DNA from: Methanobacteriota archaeon
GTDB lineage: Archaea; Thermoplasmatota; E2; DHVEG-1
NCBI GenBank assembly: GCA_903877165.1
Contig: CAIRCU010000009.1
Coordinates: forward strand, 1-64,000
Reading direction: 5' to 3'
DNA: 64,000 nt
In this document: one piece after another, positions 43,496 to 53,208 of the stretch
Numbering within the stretch: the stretch's first letter is position 1
How the letters are laid out: each line of letters starts with the position of its first letter
Notes under the pieces: model-generated
Told to the model about the DNA's origin: nothing
Databases searched by the model: none
The model's input: only the letters and a program-made list of their open reading frames with translations
Program-made: the position numbers and the translations under genes

Positions 43496-45740
43496 CGTCC
43501 ACGCCGACTACCACCGCAACCTCATGGTCACCTGGCTCGCCGCAGGCGGCAAGACCCTGCGCGTCGAAGACCGCTACGAACCACGCTTCCTCGTCGCCGC
43601 CCCCCGCTCCGACCTCTACGAGATTGCGGGGAAACTCCACGACAGCCCCTTCGTGAAAACCCTGGATTTCACGGACGCCAGACTCACCCTGGGATCCATC
43701 GACCGCACGGCGGTCCTCGCGGTCACCCCACGGACGCTACAAAATTTCCATGGCCTGGCCACCCTCGTCGACTCCTGGGGCCGGTACCACCGCTACCGCC
43801 TCTTCGACGTGGACATACGCTTCCCCACCCGCTACCTCGAAGACTGCGGTATCTTCTGCAACGCCGCCGTACGCTGGGACGGCAAGGCCTTCCACACCAC
43901 CGAGGACCAATGGGCCCTGGACTACCCAGCACCGCCGTACACCAGCACGGATCTGGAAATCACAGCGGACCAGGCCTCCACCATCCCCTCCTACGCCGCC
44001 CCCGTCCGCAGCATCCGCATCGGCGACGAGACCTTCCACGAATCCACGGAGGCGGATACAATCCTCTCCGCCGTCACCGCCCTGCAGCAGCTCAACCCCG
44101 ACATCCTCTACACCAAAGGCGGCGACAGCTTCTGGTTCCCGTACCTCTCCCATCGCGCCCAAGCCTGCGGTATTTCCGCCTCCGTCCACCTCGGCCGCGA
44201 CCACTGGGAGAAAGCCGGCGACGTCCACCCCAAGAAACAAGCGAAGTCGTACCTCAGCTACGGCCAGGTCGTCTACCGCCCCGCGTTCTACACCCTGCGC
44301 GGCCGCGCCCACATCGACACTGCCTCCTCCTTCCTCTACGGCGAAAGCAGCCTGTACGGCCTCGTGGACATCTCCCGCTGCAGCAACATCCCACTCCAGC
44401 TCCTCTCCAGGCTTGGCCCCGGCACCGCGATCAGCCAGATGCAGACCAACACAGCCCGACGCCTCGGCGACCACATCCCCTGGAAAAAAAACCTTCCCGA
44501 AGGCTGGAAGACCGGACTCGAACTGCTGCATTCGGACCGCGGCGGCCTGATGCTCGAACCCGTCGTCGGCCTGCATGAGGACGCCTGGGAGCTGGACTAC
44601 GCCAGCCTCTACCCCAACATCATGCTGCTGCACAACATCAGCCCCGAGACCATCCTCTGCTCCTGCTGCCCGGACTCACCGCACAGAGTCCCCCAGCTCG
44701 GCTACCACCTCTGCCAGCGCCACGAAGGCCTCCTCCCCAGGGTGCTGCGCCCGATCCTGCACCGCAGGTTCTGCTACAAGGCACGCTCCAAGCACCCCGG
44801 CTACGACCACGAGCGGTACCAGCAGCTGCAGAAAGCCTGGAAATGGGTCCTCATCGTCTGCTTCGGCTACACCGGGTACCGCAACGCCCGCTACGGCCGC
44901 ATCGAATGCCACGAGAGCATCACCGCCTTCAGCCGCGACGCCCTCCTCACCGCCAAAGAGACCGCGGAGCAGGCGGGCTACCGCGTCCTGCACGGCATCG
45001 TCGACAGCCTCTGGGTCACCCCCGCCAGCCCCACCATGACCGTCGCTGCCCTGTCCCGGCGGATCAGCCAGCACACCGGCATCCGCATGGCCGTGGACGG
45101 CCGGTTCCGCTGGATCGTGTTCCTCCCCTGCGCAAATCTCCCGGTCGGCGCCCTCACACGGTACTACGGCGTCTTCGACACCGGAGAACTCAAAGTCCGC
45201 GGCGTGGAGATCCGCCAGCGCGACACCCCTGCGTTCCTGCGCGCCGCACAACAAAGCATCCTCACCGTCCTTGGGAATGCGCAGACGGCGGCAGCGTTCC
45301 ACGCATCACTCCCGGCCGCGGTGGACGTCCTGCGAGAAGCGGCGGCACGGCTGCGCAGCGGCACGGTCCCGGTCCACGAGCTCGTCGTCTGCAGCCGCGT
45401 CACCAGGTCCCCCGACCAATATGCGGTCAACACCCTGGTCAAGGCCGCGCTCCTCCAGCTCCAGGACGCTGACGTGGCCGTGGAGCCCGGGCAGTCCGTC
45501 CGCTACCTCGTCACCCACGAAGCCTCCCCGCACTACCGCGACCGCGTCCGCACGGTCGAGACCTTCACCGGCACCGAGCAGGCGGACTCCGCCTATTACC
45601 TCCGTCAGCTCGCGACCTGCGGCGAAAGCCTGCTGTCTCCCTTCGGGTACACCAGCGAAGGCCTCGACACGCTCCTCAACCAACCGGCTACAGGAGAAAG
45701 GTATTTAAAAACCCAGGGCCACCAGGTACCTATAGATTAA
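43473..45740 (+). CDS. Divergent, probably inactivated family B DNA polymerase
   Basis: A 755-residue protein with the PolB architecture. The exonuclease domain is lost as an enzyme: Exo II reads GGDSFWFPYL, with Trp221 for the catalytic Asp, and no DxE appears for Exo I. Polymerase motif A is intact (LDYASLYPNI, Asp375). Motif B is degraded (KWVLIVCFGYTGYRNARYG, no NSxYG). Motif C is HGIVDSLWV (507-515): Ile509 replaces the first Asp while Asp511 stays. It may be a non-catalytic scaffold or a weak, error-prone polymerase. Its partners are the RadA-like and small helical proteins. A related inactivated PolB clade in archaea has, as I recall, been reported. Confidence 0.88.
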   Translation: MLRGSVLDVHADYHRNLMVTWLAAGGKTLRVEDRYEPRFLVAAPRSDLYEIAGKLHDSPFVKTLDFTDARLTLGSIDRTAVLAVTPRTLQNFHGLATLVDSWGRYHRYRLFDVDIRFPTRYLEDCGIFCNAAVRWDGKAFHTTEDQWALDYPAPPYTSTDLEITADQASTIPSYAAPVRSIRIGDETFHESTEADTILSAVTALQQLNPDILYTKGGDSFWFPYLSHRAQACGISASVHLGRDHWEKAGDVHPKKQAKSYLSYGQVVYRPAFYTLRGRAHIDTASSFLYGESSLYGLVDISRCSNIPLQLLSRLGPGTAISQMQTNTARRLGDHIPWKKNLPEGWKTGLELLHSDRGGLMLEPVVGLHEDAWELDYASLYPNIMLLHNISPETILCSCCPDSPHRVPQLGYHLCQRHEGLLPRVLRPILHRRFCYKARSKHPGYDHERYQQLQKAWKWVLIVCFGYTGYRNARYGRIECHESITAFSRDALLTAKETAEQAGYRVLHGIVDSLWVTPASPTMTVAALSRRISQHTGIRMAVDGRFRWIVFLPCANLPVGALTRYYGVFDTGELKVRGVEIRQRDTPAFLRAAQQSILTVLGNAQTAAAFHASLPAAVDVLREAAARLRSGTVPVHELVVCSRVTRSPDQYAVNTLVKAALLQLQDADVAVEPGQSVRYLVTHEASPHYRDRVRTVETFTGTEQADSAYYLRQLATCGESLLSPFGYTSEGLDTLLNQPATGERYLKTQGHQVPID

Positions 45741-45779
45741 TATAGGCGACCTTGAATTATGCTGCAGTGGGGATACTCT

Positions 45780-47633
45780 ATGAAGAATCATCTTGCGACA
45801 CGCACAGTAGCCATTGGCATTTTCCTGTTGTTCTGCTCCATGGGTCTTGCCTCGCCCCTGCTACAGGCCCAGCCCAGCAGCCGGCCCATGACGGTCACCA
45901 ATCGGTGCTCAGCTCCGACGACCACCCTGACCGACGGCATGCTGCGCGTCTCGCTTGCACAGGCTACCGGCACCATGGAAGAATTTGGCAAGCCGCAGCT
46001 CCCCGTGGTCACCTCGGTGTATGAGCTACCCCGCGGTACGCAGATCCGCTCCGTGACGTTCACTCCTGACACAATCCAGACCATGCGACTGAACGCCCCG
46101 GTGCAGCCCGTGCCGACGCCGCAGAAAATCGGCGACCTGCTCATCCCCCAGACGACCTACAACGAGGCAGTCTACAGCACGACCGACCCCTACCCCGCCA
46201 CATGGGGATGGTACACGCTCGGTGCAGGAATCAACAGCCGCAACGAACACGTCCTGTTCCTCAGCCTACATGCCACACCCGTCCGCTATTGCCCTGCTGC
46301 TGGTGCGCTACAGTACACCACGACGGTCACGATCACGGTCTCCTACGATGTTCCACCGGCGCCGGCCCCGGTAACGACGACGTACGGCCTGGTCATCATC
46401 GCCCCGCAGGAGTTTTCAGATGCGCTGCAGCCGCTCGTAGACCACAAGAACGCCCACGGGCTTCCGACCACGTTGGTCACCTTGGAGTCCATCTCCACTT
46501 CCTTCTCCGGCCGAGATCTCCCTGAGAAAATCAAGTATTGCATCAAAGACGCGATCGAGACGTGGGGGACAAGCTACGTCCTGCTCGTGGGGGATATGAA
46601 GAAACTACCAATCCGGTTGACATATGCCTCCTGGTGGGAGTCCGACATCCTCGCGGATCTCTACTACGCGGACGTCTACAACGCCCAGGCCCAGTTCTGC
46701 TCCTGGGATAAGAATAACAACAATCGCTTTGGCGAGACCAATCATGATGGCGTCGACCTCGATGGCGTCGATCTCTACCCTGATGTGAACGTCGGACGCC
46801 TCGCCTGCTCCACTGTCACCGACGTGCAGACGCAGGTCGCCAAGATCATCACGTATGAGACGCAGACCTATAACCAGTCATGGTTCAAGCACATCGTCCT
46901 GGCTGGTGGGGATACGTTCCCGCCCAGCATGGGCGCGCCGCGCAACGTCTTCGAAGGCGAGATCACGAACACCGCGGTCGCCGCGACCATCCCGGGGTTC
47001 ACGCCGACGTTCCTGTGGACCTCGACGCATACATTACATGCATCTACCTTCAATCGCGCGATTGACAAGGGCGCGGGATTCGTCTGCTACTCAGGTCATG
47101 GGTTTGAGCATGGCTGGGGGACGTACCGGCCGAATGCCGAGACGAAGTCCTTCGTGTTTTATTATACTCCCTTCATCAAGAAACTGACGAACGGCGATAT
47201 GCTGCCGATCATGTTCTTCGATGCGTGTCTGACCGCGAAACTGGATTTCAACGTCACGGACCTGGAGGGTTACTACCCTAATCTGATGAGTCTGCTGATT
47301 CGTCTGGGGAAAGTCGCTAACGACCCGTCGGTGTTCTACCCGTGTTTCGCCTGGAGTTTCCTTGCGAAGTCAGATGGCGGCGCCATCGCCTCCATAGGGG
47401 CGACGCGCACGGCGTACACGCATGTGGATGCGCATGGGATCTACGGCGGCGCCGGGTATTTGGACGTCCAGTTCTTCGCCGGGTATCACGACGGCGTGCG
47501 CCTCGGGGAGATGATGACGAGTGCGCAGGTGGGGTACCTCAATGGCGTGGGTCTGGATTATTTCACGCTGGAGGAGTTCCTACTGCTCGGCGACCCCAGC
47601 CTCATGGTCGGCGGGCTGCCTGCGTCACCCTAA
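45780..47633 (+). CDS. Second secreted gingipain-like (C25) cysteine peptidase
   Basis: A 617-residue exported protease. The frame opens at ATG 45759; ATG 45780 after GTGGGG gives the better signal peptide (1-32). The C25 core has YGLVIIAPQEF, VLLVGDMKK, VNVGRLACSTVTD and the dyad His440 in CYSGHGFEHGW and Cys483 in MFFDACLTAK. The ending LLGDPSLMVGGLPASP mirrors the protein at 6850. It lacks the large beta insertion of that paralog, so it is about 170 residues shorter. Predicted active outside the cell. Confidence 0.91.
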   Translation: MKNHLATRTVAIGIFLLFCSMGLASPLLQAQPSSRPMTVTNRCSAPTTTLTDGMLRVSLAQATGTMEEFGKPQLPVVTSVYELPRGTQIRSVTFTPDTIQTMRLNAPVQPVPTPQKIGDLLIPQTTYNEAVYSTTDPYPATWGWYTLGAGINSRNEHVLFLSLHATPVRYCPAAGALQYTTTVTITVSYDVPPAPAPVTTTYGLVIIAPQEFSDALQPLVDHKNAHGLPTTLVTLESISTSFSGRDLPEKIKYCIKDAIETWGTSYVLLVGDMKKLPIRLTYASWWESDILADLYYADVYNAQAQFCSWDKNNNNRFGETNHDGVDLDGVDLYPDVNVGRLACSTVTDVQTQVAKIITYETQTYNQSWFKHIVLAGGDTFPPSMGAPRNVFEGEITNTAVAATIPGFTPTFLWTSTHTLHASTFNRAIDKGAGFVCYSGHGFEHGWGTYRPNAETKSFVFYYTPFIKKLTNGDMLPIMFFDACLTAKLDFNVTDLEGYYPNLMSLLIRLGKVANDPSVFYPCFAWSFLAKSDGGAIASIGATRTAYTHVDAHGIYGGAGYLDVQFFAGYHDGVRLGEMMTSAQVGYLNGVGLDYFTLEEFLLLGDPSLMVGGLPASP

Positions 47634-47653
47634 CCCATGGTCACAGGGCTCAA

Positions 47654-47690
47654 GGAGAAACTCTCCTGGAAAGAAAAGTTTTTTATTACT
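47654..47690 (+). terminator. Hairpin plus T-run after the second C25 gene
   Basis: AGGAG-AAACT-CTCCT forms a short stem, followed by GAAAAGTTTTTTATT. The arrangement fits termination of the peptidase transcript. Confidence 0.45.
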
Positions 47691-47886
47691 GGAAAGGATG
47701 ACAACACGTGGGGGACTAGCAACAATTGGGGAGGTTGCTTTAGGCTATCTGCTTTCCACTAAAAGCACATTCCTCCTACCCGATGCATCCCGTCCCCCAC
47801 TTTTACAGCGCTGTCGTTGTTGAAAAGAGATAGAGTGTCCACTCGGTAAGAGAAACAGGGAAAAATAAGAAAGAAAGGACAGTGGC

Positions 47887-48189
47887 TTAGTCGAAAAGTG
47901 CGCTGAGCCCTGCTGCCGCTTCTTCTTGCGAGACTTCTTCTTTCTTTTCCTTCTTCTTCTCGTCTTTCTTCTCGGCAGGTGCTCCTGCAGCTGGTGCAGC
48001 AGCGACAACCGGCATGGCTGCGTTCTTGATGGCCTCGTCGATGTTGACGCCCTCAAGGGATGCCACGAGAGCCTTGATACGGGATTCGTCGGGTTTCACG
48101 CCGGCGGCCGTGAGGATCTTCTTGACGTGGTCTTCGGTGATGGGCTGTCCTGCGGAGTGCAGCAGCATTGCGCTGTAGATATATTCCAT
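47887..48189 (-). CDS. rpl12: Ribosomal protein L12 (P1-like)
   Basis: A 100-residue stalk protein that recruits translation GTPases. N-terminal dimerisation domain ([26 protein letters not shown]), an Ala/Pro-rich hinge, a Lys/Glu tract and the terminal SALFD element typical of archaeal stalk proteins. Last gene of L1-L10-L12. Confidence 0.97.
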   Translation of the reverse strand: MEYIYSAMLLHSAGQPITEDHVKKILTAAGVKPDESRIKALVASLEGVNIDEAIKNAAMPVVAAAPAAGAPAEKKDEKKKEKKEEVSQEEAAAGLSALFD

Positions 48190-48202
48190 TCAGTTGACCT
48201 CC

Positions 48203-49081
48203 TTATGCGGCTGTTTTTGGTGTACTTTCTCCTGATTTCTTTGCAAGAGAGGAAACCGCCATCATACCCGCTTGGGCCTTGGCCATGAGCGGGCCGATGG
48301 TATCCTTAGTGTAGATGGCCCGTTCCATTGCAAGGGTGTATGACTGGCGATATGCTTTCTGCAGGAGTGGGTTAATCGTGCCTTTGCTGGTCCACACGGT
48401 CTCCAGGGCGAGTCCCAGGGCGTTCCAGTGCGCCTTGTGCAGTCTGCCGAGGAACTGGTCCATGTCGATGTCGAGGACCTCGGGTTTGAAGATGTTGCCC
48501 GCCTCGTAGATGGCGTGCACGTTCAAGCCCAGCTCAATGGGGAAGATCTCCAAGCGCGTCAGCATCTGCGCCATTTCCTTGGGGATCCTCTGGCCGGCTT
48601 TGATCAGGACCTTGTCGCTCTTGATGACGACCTTGCCTTCCTGGATCGCCGCGGGGATGCCGGCTTTCTGCAGCTCGCCGACGATCGGCCCGGGTTTGAA
48701 GGGCGTCTCCCCGGCCATGACCTCGATGTCGGTCGCTGCAGTCTCCCCGCCCCTGGCTGGTGCCTTGGTGCGGGTGGATTTGATGTCCTTGAAGAGTGAG
48801 AACGGGTTACTATCGGAGGCGATGATCGCAGCCTGGCCGCTGACCGCTTCCTTGAGCCTGCCGAGACCCTTGACCTTCTTGTCCGCCTCGTCCAGCGCAC
48901 GGACGATGAGAGTGTTTTTCGCGGAGCGGATCGTGGCCTTCTTGCGGATGTTGCCGCGGATCTTCTGCAGCTGCGGTGCGGGGATACCGCCGATGTCGAT
49001 GATGCCGATGATCTTGTGGCTGGTCAGGAGGGCGACGAGGGATTTGGTCTCTCCTTGTTTCCAGTCTGCGACGTGTGCCAT
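48203..49081 (-). CDS. rpl10: Ribosomal protein L10 (P0-like)
   Basis: A 292-residue stalk base. The rRNA-binding N-terminus has GIIDIGGIPAPQLQKIRGNIR and RSAKNTLIVRAL; the P0-specific insertion and a long C-terminal helical spine follow (residues 200-275), where L12 dimers dock. Located between L1 and L12, with 13 nt to L12. Confidence 0.96.
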   Translation of the reverse strand: MAHVADWKQGETKSLVALLTSHKIIGIIDIGGIPAPQLQKIRGNIRKKATIRSAKNTLIVRALDEADKKVKGLGRLKEAVSGQAAIIASDSNPFSLFKDIKSTRTKAPARGGETAATDIEVMAGETPFKPGPIVGELQKAGIPAAIQEGKVVIKSDKVLIKAGQRIPKEMAQMLTRLEIFPIELGLNVHAIYEAGNIFKPEVLDIDMDQFLGRLHKAHWNALGLALETVWTSKGTINPLLQKAYRQSYTLAMERAIYTKDTIGPLMAKAQAGMMAVSSLAKKSGESTPKTAA

Positions 49082-49088
49082 GATGTCT

Positions 49089-49733
49089 TCACCATATGCG
49101 GACGGAGGGGCCCATGGAGGTCTTCACGTAGACCGAGCCGATGTTCATGCGGCCGCGCTCCAGTTTCGCTTCTATTCTCTTGATGACCATGTCGATGTTG
49201 TCTGCAATCTGATCCGTGGGCATCTTCTCCTGGCCGACCAGGGCGTGGATGGAGGTGCTCGCTTTGCTGCGTACGCGGACGGTCTTGCGCAGGTTCTTGG
49301 CGATGCTGCTGATATCGAGGGTCGGGGATACAGGCTTAGGCATCTTGCCGCGGGGACCGAGGACCACACCAAGGGATTTTCCGATGGTGGGCATGAGTGG
49401 TGCCTCCGCGATGAAGAAATCGTACTCGTCCGCCATCTTCTTGAACTTCTTCTTGTCTTTGGCGAGTTCTTCAATCTCCTCGGGTTTGATAAGCAAGTCA
49501 ACATGAGCCTTGGACTTCAGGGCGAGCTCGCCGCTGGCGAAGATCGCGATCTTCGCGTCGCTGCCGCGCCCGTTGGGGAGGACGACTTCTTCTTCGATGC
49601 GGTTCTTCGCGTCGTTCATGTCGACGTTCTTGAGGTTGATGACGAGGTCGACGGACTGCGTGAATTTCCGCTCTTCCTTCTTGGAGTCGTCCAAGGCTTT
49701 TTGAACTGCCTCAGCAGTTTTACTGTCTGCCAT
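49089..49733 (-). CDS. rpl1: Ribosomal protein L1
   Basis: A 214-residue protein of the L1 stalk. Recognised by VVLPNGRGSD, GVVLGPRGKMPKPV and a terminal SVYVKTSMGPSVRI. In other archaea L1 represses its own operon by binding its mRNA; no target structure was worked out here. L11 is absent from the operon. Confidence 0.97.
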   Translation of the reverse strand: MADSKTAEAVQKALDDSKKEERKFTQSVDLVINLKNVDMNDAKNRIEEEVVLPNGRGSDAKIAIFASGELALKSKAHVDLLIKPEEIEELAKDKKKFKKMADEYDFFIAEAPLMPTIGKSLGVVLGPRGKMPKPVSPTLDISSIAKNLRKTVRVRSKASTSIHALVGQEKMPTDQIADNIDMVIKRIEAKLERGRMNIGSVYVKTSMGPSVRIW

Positions 49734-49811
49734 AGAACACCAGTGAATCTGTACTGTACATTGGGTAAATGCTACTCCCCTACAGGGAATGTAGTTCTCG
49801 GGAATAAGAAG

Positions 49812-49827
49812 CTCATTTATAAAAGTT
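49812..49827 (-). promoter_or_regulatory. Putative box A of the L1-L10-L12 operon
   Basis: On the minus strand ACTTTTATAAATG lies about 80 nt before the L1 start, leaving an mRNA leader long enough for regulation. Confidence 0.6.
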
Positions 49828-49856
49828 TGTGTCGTCTCCCCCAGGGGGCGGATTCG

Positions 49857-50807
49857 TTATTGCTCATCGGTGCGCTCGGAAATCAAGAGGCTGATGTCCT
49901 CAGGGTCCCGAATTTTCTTCAGGTCGCGTCTCATGATGATGGGGGTGCCAGCGAGGTTGTTACGGGCGATCTCCCGGTCAAGGAACACCACCGCCTGCCT
50001 CTCCGTTATCCGAGAGAGGTTGGCGAGGACCTCGGCTTTCTTGCGCAGGTGCTTGTTGTACTCCTGGATGCAGGTGAGCAGGATCTGGTCACGTTCCTTG
50101 CTGACGGCCTCGAAGGGGCAGCGGTCCATGGGGACGATCTTGTAGCCGACCCGATGCAGCAGGGTGAGGACTTCGCGCTGGAACGCCTTCATCTGTCCCA
50201 GGCCGGCCTCCAGGGACAGGCTGTCGTCCGGCATGTTCTTCCAGAGGTCTATCGGCGTGATCACCGAGGATTTCAGGAGTTCTTCGATGCGGGCGGCGAT
50301 GTCCACGCGGGCGCTCATCCCGTCCTCGTACATCTGCACGGTGCGTCGGCTGACGCGTACGAACCGCGCGAACTCACCCAGGGAGATGTTCTTCTCCTGT
50401 CGAAGTTCCTTGAGCCGCTCTGTATCGAGGTTGACGTAGAAGCCTCCCGGGCCCGCGTACGCCCAGATCGGCACATCCTCCAGCAGATGACTGTTCAAGG
50501 TCCCCAGGGTGATCGTCTGGATGCCGAACCGGTCGTACACCGCGTTCGTCTCCAGTGGGTTGAACCCGTTCTTCTCCCCGATCAACAAGGGCGTGGCCTT
50601 CAGCATCGACGCGAGTTTACGCAAGCTGCGTGCCACCGACTCGGAAAACGTGTCGATGTTTATGAGTACTTTAATAATCAGCAGCGTCTCCCCACGGCGT
50701 GCTACGATATCAAAGCCAGCAAGCCGCATCTCAAACGACTCCGACACGACGAATCCGGCGGAGACGAGTAGGCTGCGGGTTTCCGAGAGGAGCTCTGCCC
50801 GTTCCAT
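49857..50807 (-). CDS. Archaeal HTH-type regulator with N-terminal nuclease-like domain
   Basis: A 316-residue protein of the conserved archaeal 'putative HTH-type transcriptional regulatory protein' group. Residues 1-110 resemble a restriction-endonuclease-like fold (GFDIVARRGETLLIIKVLINID). A Cro/XRE HTH follows at about 125-185 (LRQEKNISLGEFARFVRVSRRTVQMYEDG), then a helical C-terminal part. ATG 50807 is used in place of the longer frame, since TATA-like TACTTAAG is about 25 nt upstream, giving a leaderless mRNA. Divergent from tiaS. Its targets are unknown. Confidence 0.88.
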   Translation of the reverse strand: MERAELLSETRSLLVSAGFVVSESFEMRLAGFDIVARRGETLLIIKVLINIDTFSESVARSLRKLASMLKATPLLIGEKNGFNPLETNAVYDRFGIQTITLGTLNSHLLEDVPIWAYAGPGGFYVNLDTERLKELRQEKNISLGEFARFVRVSRRTVQMYEDGMSARVDIAARIEELLKSSVITPIDLWKNMPDDSLSLEAGLGQMKAFQREVLTLLHRVGYKIVPMDRCPFEAVSKERDQILLTCIQEYNKHLRKKAEVLANLSRITERQAVVFLDREIARNNLAGTPIIMRRDLKKIRDPEDISLLISERTDEQ

Positions 50808-50861
50808 ATAAATCCAACTTAAGTATAACCTCTCTAATAATGTTTGTGGTGGCCTCTCTCT
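50808..50861. promoter_or_regulatory. Compact divergent promoter between HTH regulator and tiaS
   Basis: Only 54 nt separate the two start codons. A TATA-like ACTTAAGTA element near 50818-50826 is nearly symmetric and could serve the regulator, while a second AT-rich patch (TCTAATAATG) precedes tiaS. Both transcripts may be leaderless or nearly so. Confidence 0.5.
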
Positions 50862-52199
50862 ATGTGGATCGGCGTTGATGATACGGACTCGGTGCGGGGC
50901 GGCTGTACGACGTACCTCGCGCGGTTGATCCTTGAGCGGCTTACCGACCAGGGCTTTGGGATTATTGGGTACCCGCGGCTCGTGCGCCTCAATCCTAACA
51001 TTCCTTGGAAGACGCGCGGCAACGGCGCCATCGCTCTTCAGGTCGGTCGAGGACGCGGTCACAAGATGCCTATCGCTGACCTTCACGGTCGACCACTACA
51101 TGCTTCTCCAGTGCTGCAGACTGATCTTGAGGAAGACGAATATACATCTGCTCATGCGACGGTGAACGAGCTCGTTCGTGCCCATGCGTTCTTCGACGAC
51201 AAGAAAACCAACCCTGGCGTCGTCCTTTTGCCCAAGCCGCCAGACCCGCGGTGGTACCGCGAGGCGGTCACCAGCGTCGTCAGCCTCGATCGAGTACAAA
51301 AAGAACTCATAAAGAGCGGGGCGCTGTTCACGCCGTACAAGAACGGCCGCGGACTCATCGGGGCGACCGCGGCAATCGCCTGGTCACTCGGTGACTCGAC
51401 GTATGAGATCATCAGTTATCGTGAACGGTCGCGGTGGGGGACGCCACGCAGCCTTGATGCTGGTTCGGTGATAGCCATGGATCAGGCGTCCCCGTCGACG
51501 TTCGATAACTACGATTACTTACATGAGTGTCCGCGGATCGCACCGCATTCCCCTTGCCCGATTCTCTACGGCATCCGCGGGGAGGACCCCGGTGACCTCC
51601 TCAAGGCCCGGGGTTTGGTCAGATCGGAGGATGTTGAAAGCTGGGTGCTGTTTCACTCGAATCAGGGCACGGACGACCATATCCTCAGGAAATCCATCCG
51701 CGAAATCAGTTCGTTTGAATCCGTCGCTATCACGGGTCGGGTCGCACAGGCCCCGAGGACGATCCCAGGCGGCCACGTGGTGTTCGCCGTGGATGACGGG
51801 TCCGGTACGATCGCGTGTGCGGCGTATGAGCCGACGAAGGAGTTCCGTACGGTGGTCCGCGGGCTTCGGTGCGGCGACGAGCTGGTGGTTTACGGCGGCG
51901 TACGAGATGAGCCTCGGACGGTGAACCTCGAGAAGATCCAGGTCCTTGGGCTCGTGGAGATCAGGGAAAAAGAGGAGAACCCGGTCTGTCCGCAGTGCGG
52001 CAAGCATATGAAATCGCGGGGGAGGAATCAGGGGTACCGGTGTATCGTGTGCGGATGTACTTCAAAGATGGCGCGGTTCCGGACCGTTGAGCGGTCGGTC
52101 GCCGTGGGGTGGTACGAGGTCCCGGTCTGTGCCCGGCGGCATCTGAGCAAGTCGTTGAAAAGAATGGCGCCTTTGGCGGTCGTCAGCGGAACTGGGTGA
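50862..52199 (+). CDS. tiaS: tRNA(Ile2) 2-agmatinylcytidine synthetase TiaS
   Basis: A 445-residue enzyme that conjugates agmatine to C34 of tRNA-Ile(CAU) so that it reads AUA. ATG 50862 begins MWIGVDDTDS, the conserved catalytic start. RLVRLNPNIPWKTRGNGAI follows, then the ferredoxin-like and kinase parts, an OB fold (ITGRVAQAPRTIPGGHVVFAVDDGSG) at about 290-370, and a C-terminal zinc ribbon (CPQCGKHMKSRGRNQGYRC). Full length. Confidence 0.96.
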   Translation: MWIGVDDTDSVRGGCTTYLARLILERLTDQGFGIIGYPRLVRLNPNIPWKTRGNGAIALQVGRGRGHKMPIADLHGRPLHASPVLQTDLEEDEYTSAHATVNELVRAHAFFDDKKTNPGVVLLPKPPDPRWYREAVTSVVSLDRVQKELIKSGALFTPYKNGRGLIGATAAIAWSLGDSTYEIISYRERSRWGTPRSLDAGSVIAMDQASPSTFDNYDYLHECPRIAPHSPCPILYGIRGEDPGDLLKARGLVRSEDVESWVLFHSNQGTDDHILRKSIREISSFESVAITGRVAQAPRTIPGGHVVFAVDDGSGTIACAAYEPTKEFRTVVRGLRCGDELVVYGGVRDEPRTVNLEKIQVLGLVEIREKEENPVCPQCGKHMKSRGRNQGYRCIVCGCTSKMARFRTVERSVAVGWYEVPVCARRHLSKSLKRMAPLAVVSGTG

Positions 52200-53208
52200 A
52201 CTCACCGATCGCGATCTCGTCGACGATCTCGGTGCTGATGCCGAAGGTAAAAGAACCGGTGTTGTGGAGATGGTAGCGCCAGTAGTTGATGATGCCCAGG
52301 TAGTTTTGGTAGTGGACTCCGATGGCGTTGCAGTGGAAGACGGACATCTGGTCCGGGGTCTGGATGGAGATGAAGAAGCGGGTGGGGATGCGGTGCCCGT
52401 GGTCCCAGGTGTAGCCGTCTGGTTTGAACCAGACGTTCTCCGGGTGGTAATAGGTGTAGCCGCCGTCCTCGGTGTTTTCGACCGCGATGAGGGTGTAGGT
52501 GGCGCGGGTGGAGAGCAATGCGGACCAGGTGAGGGTGTAGTGGTCTGAGTTTATTTTACCCCAGAACCATCCGTACGGGATGATTTTTTTGGGGCCGACA
52601 CCCCAGTTGTGGTCGTGGTAGCCCAGCCCGGTGACCGAAAGGGTGATGCCGCGGTAGTTGACGGTGCCGGTGACGTCTGCGCGTGGGCACATGACCGCCC
52701 AGCTGTCGTTGTGGGAGCGGACAATCTTCCAGCCTTTGGTCCGTCCGGTGAACTGCAGGGTCGTGTTGAGTCCCGTGTCGCCGAAGCTGACGGTGTAGTC
52801 GTACGCGTCTTTGGTGGCGTTGTAGGTGCCGAGGATCAGCTGACGGCCGTCCAGGACGACGTTGGGGGTTGTGACGGAGGCGGTGAGATGGGAGAGGGTT
52901 TGTTTGGTGTGGGTGTCTGCGAGGAGCTGGCCGTCCTTGTAGAGCTCCAGGCGGGTGGAGACGGCGCCGCGGTGCAGGGTGGTGGTGACGCGGACGTTGG
53001 CCTGGATGCTGTAGCCGTCGTTGAGGCTGGCGTCGAAGTACCACCATTCGGTGCGCGGTAGTTCTGAAGGATGATAAGCATCGTCCCCGATGGTAACGTC
53101 CTCGGGGAGGACCTCCCGCTGGAAGAGTGATGCGTGCGCGGTCGTGGTGAGGCTGAGAGGCGTGAGAAGAATGAAGAGTGTCAGGCACAGGAAGGCGCTG
53201 TGCTTCAT
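52183..53208 (-). CDS. Secreted CrtC/lipocalin-like protein
   Basis: A 341-residue exported protein. ATG 53208 begins a signal peptide (MKHSAFLCLTLFILLTPLSL). The mature part carries the CrtC/AttH double-lipocalin pattern: TEWWYFDASLNDGYSIQANV near the start, then TGLGYHDHNWGVGPKK and YGWFWGKI. The family includes carotenoid hydratases and Diels-Alderases as well as many proteins of unknown role; here an extracellular lipid-binding or modifying role is only a guess. It overlaps the convergent tiaS end by 17 nt. Confidence 0.82.
   Translation of the reverse strand: MKHSAFLCLTLFILLTPLSLTTTAHASLFQREVLPEDVTIGDDAYHPSELPRTEWWYFDASLNDGYSIQANVRVTTTLHRGAVSTRLELYKDGQLLADTHTKQTLSHLTASVTTPNVVLDGRQLILGTYNATKDAYDYTVSFGDTGLNTTLQFTGRTKGWKIVRSHNDSWAVMCPRADVTGTVNYRGITLSVTGLGYHDHNWGVGPKKIIPYGWFWGKINSDHYTLTWSALLSTRATYTLIAVENTEDGGYTYYHPENVWFKPDGYTWDHGHRIPTRFFISIQTPDQMSVFHCNAIGVHYQNYLGIINYWRYHLHNTGSFTFGISTEIVDEIAIGEFTQFR

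Noticed and set aside
48510..50771. A 753-codon plus-strand frame across L10, L1 and the HTH regulator
   Set aside because: It runs antisense to three well-supported genes and the L1 leader, with no family pattern and no start signal.
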